From: Telluria sp042683405
GTDB taxonomy: Bacteria > Pseudomonadota > Gammaproteobacteria > Burkholderiales > Burkholderiaceae_D
Length of the DNA: 64,000 nucleotides
Reading direction: 5' to 3'
NCBI RefSeq assembly: GCF_042683405.1
Contig: NZ_JBHUJS010000006.1
Location: 1-64,000, forward strand
Shown here: in pieces, positions 55,188 through 64,000 of the stretch
How positions within the stretch are numbered: the first letter of the stretch is position 1
Layout: every line of letters begins with the position of its first letter
Notes under the pieces: model-generated
Told to the model about the DNA's origin: nothing
The model's input: the letters and a program-made list of their open reading frames with translations, nothing else
Databases searched by the model: none
Position numbers and translations under genes: made by a program

Positions 55188-55936
55188 TCGATGTCCTCGC
55201 GCTGCAGGTCGAGCGCACAGGCGGCGCCCAGCAGCACCACGTAGATGGCCGCCTGCAGCAGCGCGTGCCCGGCGTCGGCCGCGCCGGCGCCGCCGTAGGC
55301 CAGCCATTCGGTGCGCGCGAAGGCGTCGAGGTGCGGCAGCACGGCGGACACCGCGTCGGCGGCGATCGTTTCCAGCTGGCTGCGTGCGCGCTCCTGGCCC
55401 AGCAGCTGCAGCGCCGCAGCCATCCGCGCCAGCAGGTAGAAGCCCAGCGTTGCGGCGAGCGCCGCCACCACATTCGCCAGTCCCGTCGCGGCAAACAGCG
55501 CGAATGCCGCCACGATCATGAGTTCGCACGCCAGGGACAGCGTCCACAGCGCGACCTGGCCAATCGGTCCGAACGCCAGGGCGACCAGGCCGCACAACAG
55601 TCCGACCACGAGCGCGACGGCGCAAAAACCGGCCAGGCGCGCCCACGCGAACCGGGCCCGCGTGATCGGCAGCGACAGCAGCACGTCGCGCACCCGGTCG
55701 TCCTTCTCGCGCGCGATGCTGGTCGCGACGAAGCCGGCCACCATGAACACGGCGGCCAGGCGCAGCACCGGCCCGCCGATGGCCGCGCGCATGGCGCGCA
55801 CTTCGGTCAATGCCAGCGTGCCGGCGAACAGCGCCGCACCCAGCGCCGCCAGGGCGGCCGCGGCGAACACCCAGGCCAGCCCATTGCGGCGCGCCTCGAC
55901 GATGGTGAACCCGGCGATGGCCAGTGCGGTGTGCAT
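55184..55936 (-). CDS. ABC-2-type permease-like membrane protein
   Basis: A 250-aa protein with about six hydrophobic helices. The early EKDDRVRDVLLSLPITRARF segment between helices 2 and 3 resembles ABC-2 permease subunits. No ATP-binding subunit gene lies next to it in the window. It starts 1 base before the stop of the 55938 pilin-like gene and overlaps the 54504 gene. Its presence inside a pilus operon is unusual. Confidence 0.75.
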   Translation of the reverse strand: MHTALAIAGFTIVEARRNGLAWVFAAAALAALGAALFAGTLALTEVRAMRAAIGGPVLRLAAVFMVAGFVATSIAREKDDRVRDVLLSLPITRARFAWARLAGFCAVALVVGLLCGLVALAFGPIGQVALWTLSLACELMIVAAFALFAATGLANVVAALAATLGFYLLARMAAALQLLGQERARSQLETIAADAVSAVLPHLDAFARTEWLAYGGAGAADAGHALLQAAIYVVLLGAACALDLQREDIE

Positions 55937-55937
55937 G

Positions 55938-56645
55938 TCAGCGGGGCAGTACGCCGCCGGCGACCATCCGGCTGTACAGGATGTTGGGGGAAACCCAGAC
56001 CACCAGGTCGTCGAATTCGCCGCCGGGCGCCGAGGCATCGCTTGGCGTGCGGCTGACGAACGCGATGCCGGCCGGGCCCGCGTTGGCGCGCTCGTCCGCG
56101 TTGCCCGCGATCTCCGCGCCGACCGGCACGCCAAGCTCGCTGAACCCGCCGTAGCCGTTGCGCCCGTGCGACATGACCACCGCCGGGATGTCGCCGATGC
56201 CGGTCGCTGCGACCAGGTTGCCGGACGCGTCGCGGGTGCCGATGGTGATGTCGCGCGGCGTGCCGAGGTTGAACAACAGCTGGCTGTTGCTGAAGGCAGG
56301 CGTGACGCTGTAGCGCAGCATTCTGCCCCAGCCGTCGGCGCGCTGCACGCCAAGCGTGGCCCATGGAATGAAGCCCTGGCGCTTGCCGCCGGTGCAGTAG
56401 CCGCCGCTGCGGTCCTCGAGGCCGTTCTGCGCCGAGACCGCGGGGCAGGGCAGGTAGCCGTTGCGCAGCGCGAAACCGACCAGCGCTTCGCGCGTTTCTT
56501 CCAGCAGGCGCTGGGTCTCCGAGATGCGGCGCTGTTCGAACTGCGTGGCCAGCGGCGTGAGCAGGCCGCCGATCAGCAAGCCCACGATCACCAGCACGAT
56601 CGCCAGTTCCACCAGGCTGAATCCACGTTGCGTCAGGGTTCTCAT
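55938..56645 (-). CDS. Prepilin-type protein (MshO-like position)
   Basis: A 235-aa prepilin with leader MRTLTQRG cut before Phe in GFSLVELAIVLVIVGLLIGG, including Glu5. The rest (about 45-235) shares a domain with the 56642 gene product: EALVGFA, LPCPAVS, then GFIPWATLGVQRADGWG. This suggests the two are paralogues fused to different N-termini. It overlaps the upstream gene by 4 bases. Likely a minor pilin or assembly factor. Confidence 0.86.
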   Translation of the reverse strand: MRTLTQRGFSLVELAIVLVIVGLLIGGLLTPLATQFEQRRISETQRLLEETREALVGFALRNGYLPCPAVSAQNGLEDRSGGYCTGGKRQGFIPWATLGVQRADGWGRMLRYSVTPAFSNSQLLFNLGTPRDITIGTRDASGNLVAATGIGDIPAVVMSHGRNGYGGFSELGVPVGAEIAGNADERANAGPAGIAFVSRTPSDASAPGGEFDDLVVWVSPNILYSRMVAGGVLPR

Positions 56646-57358
56646 GGCAGCACGTTCGCCCTTGTCATTTGCACGTACAGTACCTGCGGGTCGATGTAGT
56701 CGACGAAGTCGTCGAACACGCCGCCGGGCATGCGCGGATCGTCGGTAGCCGGGCGCCGCATGAAGTTCTGGACCGCAGCGATGTTCGCAGCCTCGTCGAC
56801 GTTGCCGGCGGCGCCATTGGCCAGGATCGCGCCGGTGTCGCTGACGCCGAAGTTGTCGCGGCCGGCCGAATGCAGCACTGCCGCCATGCAGGGGCTGGCG
56901 AGCGAGCAGTTTGGATTGCCGGCGATGTAGGCGATCGCGCCGCCCCCGCCCCGCGTGAGCACGGTCTTGGTGCCGAAGGCGGAGGTGCGCTGCACGGGCG
57001 ACTCGGTGAACACCGGGGTCACGCTGTAGCGAATCAGCTTGCCCCATGCGTCCGTGCGGCGCACGCCCAGCGTTGCCCAGGGCAGGAATCCGGTACACGC
57101 GGCCTCGCTGGCGCACGGCGTGGTGCGCTCGAAGCCGTTGGTCACCGAGATGGCGGGGCGGGGCAGGCGCCCGTGGGTGGTGGCAAAGCCGACCAGCGCT
57201 TCGCGCGCGTCGCGCAGCGCCTGCAGCGTGCGCTGCTCGCGGGCCGCTTCCAGGCGCGGCTTGCCGACCGTGCCCAGGAACAGCGAAGCCGCTCCCAGGC
57301 CGAGGATGGCCACCAGGAGCAGCAGCACCTGGCCGCGTTCCCGCTCAGCGGCGCGCAT
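56642..57358 (-). CDS. MshP/TadE-like protein with pilin-paralogue domain
   Basis: A 238-aa protein with an N-terminal hydrophobic helix that starts RGQVLLLLVAILGLGA. It lacks the Glu5 and the Phe of a standard prepilin cleavage site, as MshP-type proteins do. The C-terminal domain matches the 55938 product (PWATLGVRRTDAWG, then a RYSVTP segment). Start ATG 57358 is preferred (GGGAG upstream), with a TTG alternative at 57364. It overlaps mshK and the downstream pilin gene. Confidence 0.8.
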   Translation of the reverse strand: MRAAERERGQVLLLLVAILGLGAASLFLGTVGKPRLEAAREQRTLQALRDAREALVGFATTHGRLPRPAISVTNGFERTTPCASEAACTGFLPWATLGVRRTDAWGKLIRYSVTPVFTESPVQRTSAFGTKTVLTRGGGGAIAYIAGNPNCSLASPCMAAVLHSAGRDNFGVSDTGAILANGAAGNVDEAANIAAVQNFMRRPATDDPRMPGGVFDDFVDYIDPQVLYVQMTRANVLP

Positions 57359-57767
57359 CGCCAACCGCTCCCGTGGTGACGTCCACCGCCTGCCCGGCCT
57401 TCACCGTCGCCCGTTGTCCCGATGGCAGCGTGACCGTCGCGGCCGGCGTGCCGCCGGCGGCAGTGCTGACCGGCTGGCCGGACTGCGGCGAGCCATTGAT
57501 CCAGACCACCGACTTGCCGTCGCTGCGGGTGACGATGCCCGTCACCGCGATCGGCTCCGGCGGGGGCGGCGGTGCCGGCGGCGCGGCCGGTTCGCTGGCG
57601 GCCGGCGCCTGCGGCTGCGCAGCTGCTGCCTTGCGCCCGCCGGCCTCGCGCAGGCGATCCAGTTCCGCGCGCTCGTCCGGCGTCGTGAACAGGCGGCCGA
57701 TGTACGGTGGCTGCGCTGCCGCATACCCGGCGGCCGCGAGCAGGAGAAGGCCGGCAAGCTGCCTCAT
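57345..57767 (-). CDS. MSHA biogenesis protein MshK-like
   Basis: A 140-aa exported protein with signal peptide (MRQLAGLLLLAAAGYAAA), a Pro/Ala-rich middle (about 45-75) and a compact beta-rich C-terminus with VTGIVTRSDGKSVVWING. This layout resembles PilP/MshK periplasmic proteins that connect the inner-membrane platform to the secretin. Position after the MshJ-like gene (ATGA overlap at 57764-57767) supports the name. Confidence 0.72.
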   Translation of the reverse strand: MRQLAGLLLLAAAGYAAAQPPYIGRLFTTPDERAELDRLREAGGRKAAAAQPQAPAASEPAAPPAPPPPPEPIAVTGIVTRSDGKSVVWINGSPQSGQPVSTAAGGTPAATVTLPSGQRATVKAGQAVDVTTGAVGDARR

Positions 57768-58453
57768 GGCGTCCCCACCGGCGCAGTAGGCGTGGCCGCG
57801 ACCGGCGGCGCGGGCGGCGGACCCAATGTCACCCAGACCAGCGTGCAATCGGCGGTGATGCGCGGCGACAGCCCGGCTTCGGCCGGGACTTCCGTGCGGC
57901 GCATGCGGCAGTCCTGCACCGTGTACAGGCCGGCGTGGTTCAGGTCGTCGAGCAGGTTGAACAGGTCCATCTCGTGCAGCAGGCCGGCGCGCAGCATCAT
58001 GCGGCTGGCGCGCAGCTGGTACTCGCCCATCGCCATCGGCGCGGACAGGCTGACCCATTGCTGCGGTTCGATCTCGTAGCTGACGGAGAGCAGTTTGCGC
58101 ATCTGCTGGGAACGGTCGATGGTTTCGATCCATGCCAGGCGGTTCTCCACGCCCACCAGGCCCGCAGCCTGCATTTGCAGGAAGCGCGGCTGGTAGGTGC
58201 GGATCTCCTGCAGTTCTTTTTCCGCGCTCTGCAGGCGCGCGAGCGCCTGGTCGTGGCGTGCGCGCACGGATTCCAGTTCCTGCGCGCGGGCGGAGCGGAT
58301 CCAGTCCGACACGCCGACCAGCAGCACGGCGCTGGCCAGCGTGGCCAGGAACAGCAGCAACGGCCGGCGCAGGAAGGAGAATTCGTCGCGCAGCGCGTCC
58401 GCCGCCGCCGTGGCGCGGTCGCGCTGGGCCGTGGCGCCCGTCATGGTAACCAT
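57764..58453 (-). CDS. MSHA biogenesis protein MshJ-like (GspM/PilO type)
   Basis: A 229-aa bitopic inner-membrane protein: cytoplasmic N-terminus, one helix (about 33-52), a coiled coil (about 58-85) and a small periplasmic ferredoxin-like domain, the GspM/PilO layout. It forms part of the alignment subcomplex. ATG 58453 is chosen for its GAGG site at good spacing; ATG 58444 would give a 4-base overlap with the upstream gene. It lies between the MshI-like and MshK-like genes. Confidence 0.75.
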   Translation of the reverse strand: MVTMTGATAQRDRATAAADALRDEFSFLRRPLLLFLATLASAVLLVGVSDWIRSARAQELESVRARHDQALARLQSAEKELQEIRTYQPRFLQMQAAGLVGVENRLAWIETIDRSQQMRKLLSVSYEIEPQQWVSLSAPMAMGEYQLRASRMMLRAGLLHEMDLFNLLDDLNHAGLYTVQDCRMRRTEVPAEAGLSPRITADCTLVWVTLGPPPAPPVAATPTAPVGTP

Positions 58454-60003
58454 GTGAGCCTCATGACGAATTTCGGCTTGGCGCCGGGTGCATCGAGGCC
58501 CGCCTTGCCGGACAGGCGCACATTGGGGCGCACGTCCAGCGGCGGATTGAGGATCTCGACCGCGATGCGCGGGTTGCGCGCCAGGTCGCCCGCGAATGCG
58601 TTCATCGCCGCGAGCACCTCGCGCGAGGCGTTCTGCGGCACGTCGATCTCGCCGTCGATGCGCAGCGTCTGGGGCGGGCGCAGCGGTATGCCGATGTCGG
58701 CCGAGTACAGCTGCGCCGCAGCCTCGCTCGGCTGGCCCATCGCGGTCGGATCCCGGGCCGCGGGTGCGCCGCCTTGCGCCTGCCGGATGCGCCACTCCAG
58801 CGCATTCAGGCGCACCGCCGGCGCGCGCTCCAGCGCCGCGCTGAGCATGGCCACCAGCGGCTCGGGCCGCGGGCCCTGGGCCCGGATCATCGCGTCGATG
58901 GTGACCGCCGCGCGCATGTTGGAGGTGCGCGTTGGGACCGGCGGAACGCTCGCCATGACTTCGTTGTAGCGCGCCTCGTGCTGCGGCGTCGCCGCCGCCA
59001 GCCGGCTGGTCTCGCCCGAGTACGAAACGGCCAGCCAGGCGTTCACCACGGTCCACAGGAGGCCCGCGGCAGCAGTCGCAATGCTGGCCGTGTACAGGCC
59101 GAGCCGCGCCTGCCAGAGCTTGAACAGGCGGCCGGCGCGGCCGGTGTCGAAGTGCGATGCCGGCGGGCGCTTGCCGGCCAGCGTGAGCATCAGGCGGTCC
59201 GCATGCTGCGGCACCGAGTCGGCGCCCACCCGCACCGCGGCCGTCTCCATGTCCACGAAATGAAAGGAGATCTCCGGCTCGTCGCGGCACTCCGCCTCCA
59301 GCGCCGGGATGTCCGCGGCGCCTGCCAGCACCACCACCTGCAGCATGTCGCCGCGCCCGGTCAGGCGGGTGCTGGTCAGGAACTGGCGCATGCGTTCGGT
59401 TTCCTCGGCCACCTCGCGCGCCAGGGTATCGTCCGGCGCCAGGCGCGTCAGGCGGCTGAACTTGATGAAGCGGCCCTGGAAGTACGTCTGGCGTAGTCCG
59501 CCCGCTTCGTGGGTAATCAGCAGCAGGTGCGGCTGCACCAGCGCCAGGCGCCGCACCAGCAGCAGCGACAGGAAGGTGGCCGAATACACTGCCGCCAGTG
59601 GAATCCCCTCGTGCTCGATCGCCTTGATCCAGGGCTGCACCAGCGACGGATTGGTCAGCGCGGCAAACAGGTAGATGTCGTCGCGCCGACCGGCCGCATC
59701 GCGGCCCTGCTGCAGGGCCATCCGGAAGGGCGTGTCGCGGAACAGCAGCTGCAGGCGCCGCTCGACCATGCTGCGGCGCGCCGCGCCGCGCACGTGCGGC
59801 AGCAACTGGCGATGGAACTCTTCTTCCACCATGTCGGCGATCACGTAGGCCGGGCGCACCGGCTCGCGCCGCAGGTAGAGCGCAAAGGCGTCCAGGCCTG
59901 CGCGGTCATTGGTGAACAGTTCCGGATCGGACAGGCGGCCGCGCTCCCACTGGTAGGCGCACAGCGCGTCGCTCGTGATCAGGAAGAGTTGTTTGGCGAG
60001 CAT
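58441..60003 (-). CDS. MSHA biogenesis protein MshI-like (PilM-PilN/GspL type)
   Basis: A 520-aa protein with a large cytoplasmic actin-like/PilM-type domain (about 1-290), one membrane helix (about 310-328) and a periplasmic PilN-type domain (about 335-520). The layout and the I-J-K order of the following genes match MshI of Vibrio-type MSHA loci. It links the ATPase and platform protein to the periplasmic ring. It begins 5 bases after the mshG stop. Confidence 0.78.
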   Translation of the reverse strand: MLAKQLFLITSDALCAYQWERGRLSDPELFTNDRAGLDAFALYLRREPVRPAYVIADMVEEEFHRQLLPHVRGAARRSMVERRLQLLFRDTPFRMALQQGRDAAGRRDDIYLFAALTNPSLVQPWIKAIEHEGIPLAAVYSATFLSLLLVRRLALVQPHLLLITHEAGGLRQTYFQGRFIKFSRLTRLAPDDTLAREVAEETERMRQFLTSTRLTGRGDMLQVVVLAGAADIPALEAECRDEPEISFHFVDMETAAVRVGADSVPQHADRLMLTLAGKRPPASHFDTGRAGRLFKLWQARLGLYTASIATAAAGLLWTVVNAWLAVSYSGETSRLAAATPQHEARYNEVMASVPPVPTRTSNMRAAVTIDAMIRAQGPRPEPLVAMLSAALERAPAVRLNALEWRIRQAQGGAPAARDPTAMGQPSEAAAQLYSADIGIPLRPPQTLRIDGEIDVPQNASREVLAAMNAFAGDLARNPRIAVEILNPPLDVRPNVRLSGKAGLDAPGAKPKFVMRLTWLP

Positions 60004-60008
60004 GTCCG

Positions 60009-61213
60009 TCAGGTCCTCAGTGTGCTCATTGTGTCGTAGATCGGGCCGAGCACGGACAGCATGATCCAGCCCAGCATCAGGCCCAGGACCACCGTCATGA
60101 CCGGTTCGATCAGCGACTGCACCCGGTCGATCAGTTCCTTCACCTCGCGGTTGTAGAAGTAGCTGACATTGCCAAGCGCGCCTTCAAGGTCGCCGGTGGT
60201 TTCGCCGACCTTGAGCATGCGCAGCACCAGCGGCGGGAAGATGCCGGTCTGCTGGAAGGCGCCGGTCACGCCCTGGCCCTCGGAAATCAGCTGGCTGGCG
60301 CGTGCCAGCGCGGCGGCGATCTTGCGGTTGCCGACGATGCCCTCGGACAGGCGGATCGATTCGAGGATGGTGATGCCGGACGCGTACATCAGGCCGAAGA
60401 AGGTCGCGAAGCGCGCCAGGATCATCTTGTGCAGCACGGGGCCGATCAGCGGAATGCGCAGCTTGAGGGTGTCGGCCGCCAGGCGCGCTTCCTCGCTGCG
60501 GCGCAGCCAGGCGCGCAGGGCGAACGTGGCCACGATCGGCACGCCGATAATCAGGTACCAGTAGTCGATGAAGATATTGGAGACGAAGATCAGCGCGCGC
60601 GTATGGAGCGGCATCTCGCCGCCCATGTTGGCGATGAAGGACGTCAGCTGCGGCACCAGCACCGTCATCAGGAAGAACATCACGCCCAGCACCACGACCA
60701 GCACCAGCAGGGGATAGCTGATCACTTTCTTGAGTTGCGCCGCCTGCTCGTCCTGCCAGCGCAGGTTCTCGGTCAGGTTGCGGAACACCTCGGCCAGCCG
60801 GCCGCTGCTCTCGCCTGCCCGCACCAGGCTCGTGAAGGTGCTGTCGAATACCTCGTCGTGGTGGCCCAGCGCCACCGACAGCGGCTGGCCGCCCTCGATG
60901 CTCTCGATGATGTCGGTGACGATCTCGCGGAAGCGGGGGTGGTCCAGGCTGTCGCGCAGGTCGGCCAGCCCGTCCAGGATCGGCACGCCGGCGCCGGTCA
61001 GCTGTTCCATGTGGAAGGCGAAGTTGATCAGGTCGGCGCGCTTGACGCGACGCTTGCCGAATGCGACGTCCTTTTGCGCGGACAGGCGGAAATCGATCAG
61101 GTCCAGGTCCATGCGCCGCAGGCGCATCTCCAGGTCGGCGCTGTTGGACGCGTCCATCGCGCCCGGCACGATGTGGCCGGCGAGGTCCATGGCGCGGAAG
61201 GCGTAGAGCGGCA

Positions 61214-61214
<1 letters not shown>
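60009..61214 (-). CDS. mshG: MSHA platform protein (PilC/GspF family)
   Basis: A 401-aa polytopic inner-membrane protein of the GspF/PilC family, with two GspF domains (about 65-185 and 265-390) separated by helices. Typical segments are GESSGRLAEVF and its C-terminal counterpart GETTGDLEGAL, and the last helix near the C-terminus. It works with the MshE motor to assemble pili. ATG 61214 overlaps the mshE stop by one base (TGATG). Confidence 0.93.
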
Positions 61215-62926
<1,712 letters not shown>

Positions 62927-62934
62927 CTCGTCCC

Positions 62935-64000
62935 TCACCGCCCGCCGAGTTCCCGGATGCGGTTGGCCACGGCGCTGGTGTTGAAACCGGCCGCGCCGCC
63001 CGGCGCGAGCGCCAGCGCGCGCTGGTAATAGGTGAGCGCGAGCTTGGGCTGGTTGATCCGGTCCAGGCCCACGGCCAGGTTGAACGCGTTCTCGGCGCTC
63101 TGCGGCGTCACCGCATAGGCCTTGAAGTACTGCTGCTGCGCTTCGGACCAGCGCCCCTGGCGGGCGTACAGGTGGCCCAGCGCCGACAGGGCCGATGCGG
63201 CTTCCGGGTTGAGGTTGATGATGCGGCGCAGGCGCGCCTCGGTCTGGACCGGGTCGGCCTGGCGGATCGCAACCAGTCCGGCCAGTGCGTCGGCATCGTT
63301 CGGGTCCGCATCGAGCAGCCGCGCGTAGATGTCGGCCGCGCGTTCCGGCTGGCGGTCGCGCAACGCGATCGCGGCGGCGCCGAACAGCACGTCGCGGTTG
63401 CGCGGGTCGGTCTGCAGCAGGGCGTTGTACTGCTCGCGCGCGACGTCGATATCGCCCTGTCGCAGCGCGGCGTAGGCCGACTGCAGCGCCGGGTTGACCT
63501 CGCCGGACGTGGTGCGCTGCTGTACCTGCACCGGTGCGTTGCCGCTGGTGGTGGGCGGCATGGCCGCGACCGGTGAAGTGGTGACGCCGGAAGATGCCGG
63601 TGCTTGCGGGACTGCCGGCGGCGTCGTGGAAGGCGTGATGGTTACGCCGGAAGCCGCACCGGGGTTCGCCGCCGCGGCGGCTTCGGCCGCCTGGCGGTCG
63701 ATGCGCGCATAGTCTTCCGGCGTCATGCCCTGCATTTGTTCGGGAGTTGGCGGCGGCACTGCTTGCGGGGCGGCGGCCACTGCCGGCGCCTGCTGCTGGA
63801 CCGGAGCCGGGGCCGGGACAGGCGCGCCAGCGGCGGCGGGCGCTGGCACGGGGGCGGCGGTAACAGGCTGGGCCGGCGCTGCCGACATGTCCGGCGGGGT
63901 ATAGGCCTGCGCCTCGTAGCCGGGCGCCGCCGGGTAGGCGGGGGCAGCGCCGGGGGCGACCACGATGGCGCCGCTTTCAGGTTGCGCCGGCATCGCGGTG
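62935..64000 (-). CDS. MSHA biogenesis protein MshN-like (TPR), partial
   Basis: This gene is cut by the window edge: its frame stays open to base 64000, so the Met at 63993 is probably internal. The visible part has a Pro/Ala-rich, low-complexity region (about 190 residues) and about four TPR motifs towards the C-terminus (ALRQGDIDVAREQY and later repeats). MshN is the TPR protein upstream of mshE in classical MSHA loci. The stop overlaps the alternative start of mshE. Confidence 0.8.
   Translation of the reverse strand, partial: TAMPAQPESGAIVVAPGAAPAYPAAPGYEAQAYTPPDMSAAPAQPVTAAPVPAPAAAGAPVPAPAPVQQQAPAVAAAPQAVPPPTPEQMQGMTPEDYARIDRQAAEAAAAANPGAASGVTITPSTTPPAVPQAPASSGVTTSPVAAMPPTTSGNAPVQVQQRTTSGEVNPALQSAYAALRQGDIDVAREQYNALLQTDPRNRDVLFGAAAIALRDRQPERAADIYARLLDADPNDADALAGLVAIRQADPVQTEARLRRIINLNPEAASALSALGHLYARQGRWSEAQQQYFKAYAVTPQSAENAFNLAVGLDRINQPKLALTYYQRALALAPGGAAGFNTSAVANRIRELGGR

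Overview
The window is GC-rich, tightly packed chromosomal DNA with about 53 protein genes, one tRNA and no phage, plasmid or CRISPR signature. A long MSHA-type pilus locus, a PE-LIG-POL ligase D with Ku, and the general gene style suggest a betaproteobacterium of the Burkholderiales, most likely an Oxalobacteraceae/Massilia-like organism. This assignment is inferred from gene content, not from a marker gene.

0.1-21.8 kb is mostly housekeeping and accessory metabolism. It holds a D-2-hydroxyacid dehydrogenase; a bacterial NHEJ set (ligD convergent with an SDR-ku-small membrane protein operon); a GAF-GGDEF protein with a degenerate active site; a SulP transporter; DUF72 and PlsC-like proteins; arsC-gdx-hydroxyproline epimerase; a deacylase; an acyltransferase; pirin/azoR divergent from a LysR regulator; psd; an MFS pump; an RNase H-like protein; and a secreted YXWGXW-type repeat protein.

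21.9-42.3 kb is the unusual part: two converging gene sets that together look like one signalling and cell-wall module. The plus-strand set encodes a 1046-aa penicillin-binding transpeptidase, a protein ending in a sigma-region-4-like helix-turn-helix, a small unknown protein, an SPFH-like protein, a tandem Lon-S16-like protein, a zinc-ribbon/SPFH/coiled-coil protein, a Ser/Thr kinase fused to a formylglycine-enzyme-like domain, and a 32-aa membrane peptide. The minus-strand set encodes a second Ser/Thr kinase, a SEDS (FtsW/RodA) protein with a large extra N-terminal domain, an FHA-like protein, a membrane SH3 protein, a PP2C phosphatase and a Cys/His-cluster FHA protein. The inventory (kinases, phosphatase, FHA proteins, SEDS polymerase, PBP) mirrors the actinobacterial pknA-pknB-pbpA-rodA-pstP-fha locus, but with SPFH and Lon-like parts added. 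I consider this the best candidate for an undescribed system. Short inverted repeats of the family GGGGTCAGGCACC lie at both ends of the minus-strand half.

42.5-53.9 kb returns to ordinary genes: a glycine-zipper surface protein, a metallophosphoesterase, tRNA-Leu(UAA), a ParB-like protein, a penicillin/AHL-acylase family enzyme, thymidine kinase, a HExxH membrane protein, tail-specific protease, and a pair of acyl-CoA dehydrogenases resembling PimC/PimD.

53.9-64.0 kb is a minus-strand MSHA pilus operon (mshN-E-G-I-J-K order, then two paralogous pilin-like proteins, an ABC-2-type permease, a small unknown protein and a terminal prepilin). It runs off the right edge of the window.
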